From contig JAJPYU010000101.1 of the NCBI GenBank assembly GCA_021204765.1, forward strand, positions 1 to 6,527: a stretch of 6,527 nucleotides of DNA, written 5' to 3'. How positions within the stretch are numbered: position 1 is the stretch's first letter; every line of letters begins with the position of its first letter. Made by a program: the position numbers and the translations under genes. Under the pieces are notes generated by a model that ran no database searches, had not been told where the DNA came from, and saw only the letters and a list, made by a program, of their open reading frames with translations. The DNA is from Clostridiales bacterium (lineage in GTDB: Bacteria > Bacillota > Clostridia > Lachnospirales > Lachnospiraceae). Below, piece after piece: positions 1-4,167 of the stretch.

Positions 1-941
1 GTGTGAGCGTGATGAGCGGTATGGAGGGTCTTATCGCTGTGGCGACGGCTGAGGCCGCTGAGATGGTTGTGACGGCAGTGGTGGGCATGATGGGTATACG
101 GCCCACTATCGCAGCTATAGAGGCCGGAAAGGATATCGCTCTGGCCAATAAGGAGACCCTGGTGACGGCGGGGCACATTATCATGCCCCTGGCCCGGGAG
201 AAGGGTGTGAAAATACTCCCTGTGGACAGTGAGCACTCCGCCATCTTCCAGTCACTGAACGGAGAACGGGAGACCGGTAACAGGATAGAGAAAATACTCC
301 TGACTGCCTCCGGAGGACCTTTCCGAGGCATGAGCCGGGAGCAGCTCTCCAGTGTGACCCTGGAGGATGCCTTAAAGCATCCCACCTGGTCCATGGGGAA
401 AAAGGTCACCATTGACTCGGCTTCACTGGTGAATAAGGGACTGGAGGTCATGGAGGCTAAGTGGCTCTTTGATGTCTCGCCTGAGCAGATCCAGGTGGTT
501 ATCCATCCCGAGAGCGTCATCCATTCCATGGTGCAGTACGAGGACGGTGCGGTCATAGCCCAGCTTGGATTGCCGGATATGAGGCTGCCCATACAGTACG
601 CATTATTTTACCCGAGGCGGGTGCCTCTGGGGATAGAGAAGCCGGATTTCTATAAAATAAACAGACTGACATTTGAGAAGCCGGATACGGAGACTTTTAT
701 GGGTCTCACCCTGGCGATAGAGGCTATTACAAAAGGCGGGAATATGCCTACTGTGTTTAATGCCGCCAATGAGGAGGCCGTGGCGCTTTTTTTACAGGAG
801 AAGATTTCTTTCCTGGAGATTGGAAATATCATCGGAGAGAGCATGGCGGCGGCAGAGTTTGTGCCGGAGCCGGATGTGCATGAGATACTGGCGACGGAGG
901 CCGCGGTGAGAGAGAGGATCAGGGCCAGATGGCAACAGTGA
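1..941 (+). CDS. dxr: 1-deoxy-D-xylulose 5-phosphate reductoisomerase, 5'-truncated by window edge
   Basis: DXR converts 1-deoxy-D-xylulose 5-phosphate to 2-C-methyl-D-erythritol 4-phosphate with NADPH and a divalent metal, the committed step of the cytosolic MEP isoprenoid pathway. The reading frame begins at base 3 and ends at TGA 939-941. Counting the GTG at 3 as residue 1, the lysine of LANKE is residue 50, which matches E. coli K125. About 75 N-terminal residues, including the GSTGSIG NADPH-binding loop, therefore lie upstream of the window. Metal ligands are visible in PVDSEHS (D75, E77) and as E148. The flexible catalytic loop has H126, W129 and M131, and the substrate-binding set S139, N144, K145 has the same spacing as the E. 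coli enzyme. HPESVIHSM and DMRLPIQYAL are family signatures. The gene looks intact where visible. It overlaps rseP by 13 bp, so the two are probably cotranscribed. The apparent start at base 3 is only an internal codon. Confidence 0.97.
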   Translation, partial: VSVMSGMEGLIAVATAEAAEMVVTAVVGMMGIRPTIAAIEAGKDIALANKETLVTAGHIIMPLAREKGVKILPVDSEHSAIFQSLNGERETGNRIEKILLTASGGPFRGMSREQLSSVTLEDALKHPTWSMGKKVTIDSASLVNKGLEVMEAKWLFDVSPEQIQVVIHPESVIHSMVQYEDGAVIAQLGLPDMRLPIQYALFYPRRVPLGIEKPDFYKINRLTFEKPDTETFMGLTLAIEAITKGGNMPTVFNAANEEAVALFLQEKISFLEIGNIIGESMAAAEFVPEPDVHEILATEAAVRERIRARWQQ

Positions 942-1981
942 TAATTAAATATGTCGTGGCCATAGTGCTCTTCTGCGTAATCATCATTTTTCACGAGCTG
1001 GGGCACTTCATATTGGCCAAGGCCAATCATATAAAGGTGAATGAATTCTGCGTCGGCTTCGGCCCCGCTATTTTTAAGATTAAAAAAGGAGAGACCACCT
1101 ACGCCCTGCGCTGTATTCCTTTCGGTGGTGCCTGCATCATGGAGGGGGAGGATGAGGACAGTGAGGACGACCGATCCTTCCAGAACAAGTCAGTTTGGGC
1201 CAGGATATCCGTGGTGGCCGCCGGGCCTGTTTTTAATTTCATAATGGCTCTCATTTTCTCCACCATAATCATCGCCTGCATAGGCATAGTGCGGCCGGTG
1301 GTGGGAGAGGTGATGCCCGGATACGCCGCAGAGCAGGCAGGCCTGGAGGCCGGGGATGAGATAGTGCAGATGAATAACAAGCACATCCATTTCTACAAGG
1401 AGATCACCATGTACACCCTCTTTCATCCCGGCGAGACTGTGGACTTAACCTACATCCGGGACGGTGAGAAGGAGAGCGTGACAGTGACGCCGGTATACGA
1501 CGAGGAGGAGGGGCGCTACATCTTCGGGATCTATGGCCTGGCAGAGTACACGAAGTACGGACCTGTAAAAACACTCTATTATGGGCTCTGCGACATGAAA
1601 TACTGGGTGCAGTACACCCTAAAGAGCCTGGAGATGCTGGTTACCGGGCAGATAAGCGTAAACGACCTCTCGGGACCCGTGGGAATAGTAAAGACCATAG
1701 GGGACACCTACCAGGAGAGCCTGGCTGACGGCTATTTCTATGTGTTTCTCAATATGCTCAATATCGGGACGCTCTTAGCCGCCGACCTGGGCGTGATGAA
1801 CCTGTTGCCCATCCCGGCCCTGGACGGAGGACGGCTGGTCTTTCTGGTCATTGAGGCTATCCGCCGGGGCAAGCGCATCAGTATCGAGAGGGAGAGCATG
1901 GTGCATTTTATCGGGCTGGTGTGTCTGTTCGCACTGATGGCGCTGATCATGTTCAATGATGTGAGGAAGCTGATCATCTGA
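929..1981 (+). CDS. rseP: RIP (regulated intramembrane proteolysis) zinc metalloprotease, site-2 protease family
   Basis: This is a 350-residue membrane protease of the S2P/M50 family (RseP in E. coli, RasP in Bacillus), which cleaves anti-sigma factors and signal-peptide remnants within the membrane. The active-site motif HELGH is at residues 22-26 in the first transmembrane helix (about 8-28). A GxxxN-type motif (GPVFN, 99-103) sits in a second hydrophobic stretch (about 95-121). A PDZ domain spans about 122-205 (GLEAGDEIVQMN is its core). The third zinc ligand is D299 in NLLPIPALDGGR, within a hydrophobic segment at about 270-300, and a last helix covers about 324-343. Length and layout are typical of the single-PDZ Gram-positive form. 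ATG 929 is chosen because the protein starts right before the first helix and overlaps the end of dxr; a GAGAGAGGA stretch lies upstream. An acidic patch (residues 73-80) before the second helix is usual. The specific substrate cannot be read from the sequence. Confidence 0.95.
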   Translation: MATVIIKYVVAIVLFCVIIIFHELGHFILAKANHIKVNEFCVGFGPAIFKIKKGETTYALRCIPFGGACIMEGEDEDSEDDRSFQNKSVWARISVVAAGPVFNFIMALIFSTIIIACIGIVRPVVGEVMPGYAAEQAGLEAGDEIVQMNNKHIHFYKEITMYTLFHPGETVDLTYIRDGEKESVTVTPVYDEEEGRYIFGIYGLAEYTKYGPVKTLYYGLCDMKYWVQYTLKSLEMLVTGQISVNDLSGPVGIVKTIGDTYQESLADGYFYVFLNMLNIGTLLAADLGVMNLLPIPALDGGRLVFLVIEAIRRGKRISIERESMVHFIGLVCLFALMALIMFNDVRKLII

Positions 1982-2050
1982 GGATATATGTAATTATGTG
2001 TACATATTGCACAAAATTTCAGGGGGTGTCTTTGTAGAAAACGGCGAAAA

Positions 2051-2254
2051 TTGTTACATTTGCCGCATATCCACGCAGAGTACCAGGGTAAGGATGCTGT
2101 GTTTGATTTGGATGGGAATCTTTTAGAGGGTATTATTCCAAATAAGAAGAGACAGCTTGTTGTGACATGGATTGGATTGCATAAAGAGGAACTGGAGGCA
2201 GATTGGGTACTGTTACAGGATGGGAAACAGTATTTTAAGATACCACCGCTTTAA
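2051..2254 (+). pseudogene. DUF4160-family protein, N-terminally truncated remnant
   Basis: The frame translates to HLPHIHAEYQGK, then AVFDLDGNLLEGIIP, a KK basic turn, W and LHKEELEADW, and ends in KIPPL. This is the middle and C-terminal part of a DUF4160 protein. Family members are about 80-90 residues and begin with a segment like MPxISxFxGIxIxMY, which is absent: upstream of the PHIH motif the frame is open back to 1994 but encodes nothing like it. The nominal TTG start at 2051 has no convincing ribosome-binding site, so roughly the first 20-25 residues have been lost. The stop at 2252-2254 is the natural end, followed after 14 bases by the start of a DUF2442 gene, its usual partner. The pair often occurs together and has been proposed as toxin-antitoxin-like; function is not established here. 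Confidence 0.8.
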
Positions 2255-2256
2255 TT

Positions 2257-2262
2257 AGGAGG
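2257..2262 (+). promoter_or_regulatory. Shine-Dalgarno of the truncated DUF2442 gene
   Basis: A perfect AGGAGG lies just after the DUF4160 stop codon and six bases before ATG 2269. It fixes the start of the DUF2442 remnant and shows that the two genes were once a translationally spaced two-gene unit. Confidence 0.7.
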
Positions 2263-2268
2263 ATACAA

Positions 2269-2316
2269 ATGAGACCAAGAGCTGTAAAGGTGAGTCCGTT
2301 AAATCGAAAGCTTTAG
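2269..2316 (+). pseudogene. DUF2442-family protein, only the first 15 codons remain
   Basis: The codons read MRPRAVKVSPLNRKL followed by TAG at 2314-2316. DUF2442 proteins (about 75-90 residues) typically start with a similar stretch (M-x-P-R-A-V-K-V-x-P-L-x-x-Y-K-L) that forms the first beta strand, then continue with an F-x-N-G-E segment. That continuation is absent downstream in all three frames. The gene is therefore truncated just after its first strand, at or near 2305-2316. The intact AGGAGG and the partner DUF4160 remnant directly upstream support the identification, which would be weak from 15 residues alone. If translated, it would yield only a short peptide. Confidence 0.6.
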
Positions 2317-2320
2317 CGTA

Positions 2321-2332
2321 CTAATATATTAG
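2321..2332. repeat. Perfect 12-bp palindrome CTAATATATTAG
   Basis: The 12 bases are identical to their reverse complement. They lie immediately after the truncation point of the DUF2442 remnant and just before the putative nuclease-tail remnant, so they coincide with a breakpoint between two fragments. An AT-rich palindrome of this size can occur by chance in AT-rich DNA. No second copy was seen in the window, so a role as an operator, hairpin-type insertion site or terminal repeat is only speculative. Confidence 0.35.
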
Positions 2333-2338
2333 GGTGGG

Positions 2339-2413
2339 GTGATTAAAGCGAGCATTTACGAATACGACGAGGAAGCCGAAAGGCAGTATATTTGCGAAGA
2401 GAGTAGGGCTTGA
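2339..2413 (+). pseudogene. Possible C-terminal remnant of an Rpn/PD-(D/E)XK nuclease-transposase family protein
   Basis: From GTG 2339 the frame reads VIKASIYEYDEEAERQYICE, then ESRA and TGA at 2411-2413; the frame is closed upstream by TAG at 2330-2332. A YEYDEE segment followed by arginine- and glutamate-rich helix resembles the stretch after the nuclease core in Rpn (recombination-promoting nuclease, formerly 'transposase_31'/PD-(D/E)XK transposase) proteins, which are numerous in Lachnospiraceae. The catalytic core and the long charged tail are both missing. A one-base shift at about 2409 would continue the frame as LEWLINIKE to a TAA at 2436-2438, hinting at a frameshifted end of the same gene. 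The match rests on about 24 residues from memory of the family, so treat it as tentative; a chance open stretch is the alternative. Confidence 0.35.
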
Positions 2414-2472
2414 GTGGTTGATCAATATTAAAGAGTAAAATCAATTGGCTGGTCATAAGATTTATGTTCACC

Positions 2473-2498
2473 AGGTGGCGGGATTTTCCCCGCCATCT
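2473..2498 (+). terminator. GC-rich hairpin, probable intrinsic terminator of a lost gene
   Basis: AGGTGGCGGG (2473-2482) pairs with CCCGCCATCT (2489-2498) over ten base pairs with one G-T wobble, leaving the six-base loop ATTTTC. The following bases (TCACTTATATTA) are only moderately T-rich, so termination may be inefficient. No intact gene lies directly upstream. It may be the leftover terminator of the nuclease-like gene whose tail is at 2339-2413. Confidence 0.45.
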
Positions 2499-2604
2499 TC
2501 ACTTATATTATTGGCACTGAAGAACCTTGAAACTGCTTTATTTTTTTCCGAAACAGGCTTATAATTATGACATTGTATTTAAAAGACTCAGGGCAGGTGT
2601 ATAT

Positions 2605-2745
2605 ATGTATGATTTCGGCAATGCCAATGAAGCACAGAGAGAAGCCATCTCGACTGTAGACGGACCTGTCCTTATTACTGCCGGCCCCGGTACCGGCAAG
2701 ACATTCACTGTATTTATGGAGAATATGAAATGGTCATTGCATTAA
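2605..2745 (+). pseudogene. UvrD/Rep-type DNA helicase, N-terminal remnant with Walker A
   Basis: From ATG 2605 the frame reads MYDFGNANEAQREAI, then a short turn and GPVLITAGPGTGKTFT. This is the N-terminal Q-motif-like region (NEAQREAI) and Walker A P-loop (GPGTGKT, 2683-2703) of a superfamily 1A helicase of the UvrD/Rep/PcrA group, which are normally 600-800 residues. Helicase homology stops at about 2709, directly after the P-loop. The remaining codons to TAA 2743-2745 (VFMENMKWSLH) are DUF4160 sequence read out of frame. Everything that would make it a helicase (Walker B, motor domain 2) is gone, so it cannot be functional. Upstream, AGGCAGG-like purines near 2590-2596 are a weak ribosome-binding site; the open frame back to 2527 adds nothing recognisable. 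Confidence 0.75.
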
Positions 2746-3047
2746 CCGGGGAAATTTTGGAGGGAGATTTTCCTCCGAAAAAGCTGAAACTAGTTGAAGC
2801 CTGGATGACGCTGCATGAGGATGAATTACTTGCAGACTGGCAATTGCTTGTTGAAGGTGAAGGATATTTTCACAGTGTCCGTACTAATGGATATTCTGTT
2901 GAGTGGGCTAACGGACAGGATTTGTGCCCGGATGAACTTTATTATACCAGCGTACCTGCCTCGGTTGAAAATTATGAAACTGACTGTTCTGCGAATCATG
3001 AAATGAGAGTGGCAGGGAATTTTAAGGGATACAAGGTCTCTGAATGA
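2703..3047 (+). pseudogene. Chimeric remnant: DUF4160 C-terminal half fused to DUF2442 C-terminal half
   Basis: DUF4160 homology enters at 2703 (codons for IHCIYGEYEMVIAL, from the PHIH-xx-YGEY region), continues through GEILEGDFPPKKLKLVEAW and LHEDELLADWQLL, and reaches EGEGYF at about 2870. Without a stop, the frame then becomes the end of a DUF2442 protein: HSVRTNGYSVEWANGQDLCP, DELYY and a TSVPAS end, then about 27 less recognisable residues to TGA 3045-3047. Missing are the DUF4160 N-terminus and natural end and the first half or more of DUF2442. In a normal pair these are two genes, so an internal deletion has joined them in frame. An ORF of 105 codons starts at ATG 2730 with GGAG (2718-2721) eight bases upstream, so a product could still be made. 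Whether that product is real is unknown; I class it as a decayed gene pair. The DUF4160 part is about 50% identical (24/48 by eye) to the remnant at 2051-2254, too diverged for a recent duplication. Confidence 0.7.
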
Positions 3048-3052
3048 AATAA

Positions 3053-3088
3053 AAGGTAAAAGAGTGGCCCAGTCCACTCCTTTACTTT
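3053..3088 (+). terminator. Stem-loop between the island and ispG, possible terminator
   Basis: GTAAAAGAGTGG (3056-3067) pairs with CCACTCCTTTAC (3074-3085) with one A-C mismatch around the loop CCCAGT. A-A-G at 3053-3055 can pair with T-T-T at 3086-3088 (one wobble), giving about 15 pairs. It begins six bases after the stop of the chimeric ORF. The A-rich left arm and T-rich right arm look like a bidirectional-type terminator, but there is no long T run after it. It ends only 17 bases before the ispG start, so it could also shape the ispG leader. Confidence 0.45.
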
Positions 3089-3105
3089 GTAATTAGAGGA
3101 GTGCA

Positions 3106-4167
3106 ATGGTAAATAAAAGAAGAAAATCCAGAGAAGTAAATATAGGAATTGTGCGTATCGGCGGGGAGAATCCCATAGCCATACAGTCCATGACGAATAC
3201 GAAGACCCAGGATGTGGAAGCGACGGTGGCACAGATAGAGCGGCTTGAGAGGGCCGGGTGCGAGATAGTGAGATGCACCGTGCCGGATATGGAGGCCGCC
3301 AGGGCGTTAGCTGAGATCAAGAAGCGGATACATATCCCGCTGGTAGCGGATATACACTTCGACTACAGGCTGGCTATCGCCGCTGTGGAGAATGGGGCGG
3401 ACAAGATACGTATCAATCCCGGGAATATCGGGTCGGACGAGAAGGTGAGAGCCGTGGTGGAGGCCGCCAGGGAGAGGAATATCCCCATCCGTGTGGGCGT
3501 AAACAGCGGTTCTTTGGAGAAGCACCTGATAGAAAAGTACGGCGGCGTCACTGCGGAGGGACTGGTGGAGAGCGCCCTGGACAATGTGCGGCGGATAGAG
3601 GACATGGGCTATGATAATCTGGTGATCAGCATCAAGTCTTCCGACGTCATGATGTGTGTCAGGGCTCACGAGCTCATTGCGGATCAGACGGAGCATCCCC
3701 TCCATGTGGGCATCACTGAGGCAGGCACCGTAAAGAGCGGGAATATCAAGTCGGCCCTGGGACTGGGGCTCATCCTCTATCAGGGAATCGGCGACACCAT
3801 CCGCGTCTCCCTGACCGGTGATCCGGTGGAGGAGATAGTCTCGGCGAAGCAGATCTTAAAGACTCTGGGACTGCGCACCGGCGGCATAGAAGTGGTGTCC
3901 TGCCCGACCTGCGGCCGCACGGATATCGACTTGATCTCCCTGGCAAATCAAGTGGAACAGTTGGTGGCAGGCTATCCCCTTGACATAAAAGTGGCTGTCA
4001 TGGGCTGCGTGGTCAACGGGCCCGGGGAGGCCGCGGAGGCGGACCTGGGGATCTGCGGCGGGCATGGCGAGGGACTGCTCATAAAACATGGTGAGATCAT
4101 CCGTAAACTGCCTGAAAGCCAGCTTCCTGCCGCACTCAAGGAAGAGTTGGATAAGTACCATGATTAA
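3106..4167 (+). CDS. ispG: 4-hydroxy-3-methylbut-2-en-1-yl diphosphate synthase (flavodoxin-dependent), GcpE
   Basis: IspG reductively opens 2-C-methyl-D-erythritol 2,4-cyclodiphosphate to HMBPP, the penultimate step of the MEP pathway, using a 4Fe-4S cluster and electrons from flavodoxin or ferredoxin. The 353-residue product is complete and of bacterial two-domain length, without the plant/apicomplexan insert. Residues 1 to about 250 form the TIM barrel, with VADIHFD at 80-86 and INPGN at 103-107, and GITEAG and RVSLTGDP further on. The C-terminal ferredoxin-like domain carries the cluster ligands C266 and C269 (CPTCGR), C301 (MGCVVNGPGE) and E308. ATG 3106 follows AGAGGAG (3095-3101) by four bases, slightly close but convincing, and the protein begins like other Firmicute IspG proteins. 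Its stop overlaps the polC start by 8 bp. Together with dxr upstream it places two MEP-pathway genes in one neighbourhood. No clear sigma-A promoter was found directly upstream. Confidence 0.97.
   Translation: MVNKRRKSREVNIGIVRIGGENPIAIQSMTNTKTQDVEATVAQIERLERAGCEIVRCTVPDMEAARALAEIKKRIHIPLVADIHFDYRLAIAAVENGADKIRINPGNIGSDEKVRAVVEAARERNIPIRVGVNSGSLEKHLIEKYGGVTAEGLVESALDNVRRIEDMGYDNLVISIKSSDVMMCVRAHELIADQTEHPLHVGITEAGTVKSGNIKSALGLGLILYQGIGDTIRVSLTGDPVEEIVSAKQILKTLGLRTGGIEVVSCPTCGRTDIDLISLANQVEQLVAGYPLDIKVAVMGCVVNGPGEAAEADLGICGGHGEGLLIKHGEIIRKLPESQLPAALKEELDKYHD

Larger units (their letters stand above)
1982..3105 (+). other. Decayed accessory island between rseP and ispG
   Basis: This 1.1 kb stretch contains no complete recognisable gene but at least five gene fragments, each described separately, plus two hairpins. 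Base composition is clearly more AT-rich than the flanking dxr, rseP, ispG and polC genes, and stop codons are scattered through all frames. The fragments belong to families common as mobile or defence cargo (DUF4160, DUF2442, a possible Rpn nuclease, UvrD/Rep helicase). The flanking genes are left whole, so the material sits at the rseP/ispG boundary, a joint between two overlapping gene pairs. I see no target-site duplication, terminal inverted repeat or transposase that would identify the mechanism of entry. From 2414 to 2604 I see only a hairpin (2473-2498) and no coding signal I can support. Confidence 0.75.

Noticed and set aside
3..941. Treating base 3 as the true start of a 312-residue protein
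   Set aside because: Alignment of catalytic residues to known DXR numbering shows about 75 residues lie upstream, so the GTG at 3 is an internal codon.
650..1030. Antisense open frame of 126 codons across the dxr/rseP boundary
   Set aside because: It is the complement of two well-supported overlapping genes, has no family resemblance and no credible ribosome-binding site. The same reasoning removes the other antisense frames within rseP, ispG and polC.
1986..2007. Inverted repeat ATATGTA / TACATAT just after the rseP stop
   Set aside because: Seven AT-rich pairs around an 8-base loop with no T run are too weak for a terminator, and no operator context is visible; it could arise by chance.
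2527..2565. Promoter-like TTGAAA (2527-2532) and perfect TATAAT (2560-2565) ahead of the helicase remnant
   Set aside because: The spacing between the boxes is 27 bp, far from 16-18 bp, and no acceptable -35 box lies at the right distance. An isolated TATAAT in AT-rich DNA is weak evidence.
2826..3077. Antisense open frame opposite the DUF4160::DUF2442 chimera
   Set aside because: The + strand frame has clear family homology throughout this stretch, and the antisense translation resembles nothing and runs into the stem-loop.
1982..3105. Possible intact novel defence or toxin-antitoxin system in the island
   Set aside because: Every recognisable gene is missing an essential portion: the helicase lacks all motifs after Walker A, both DUF4160 copies lack their N-termini, and both DUF2442 copies are half genes. 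This is debris rather than a working system.
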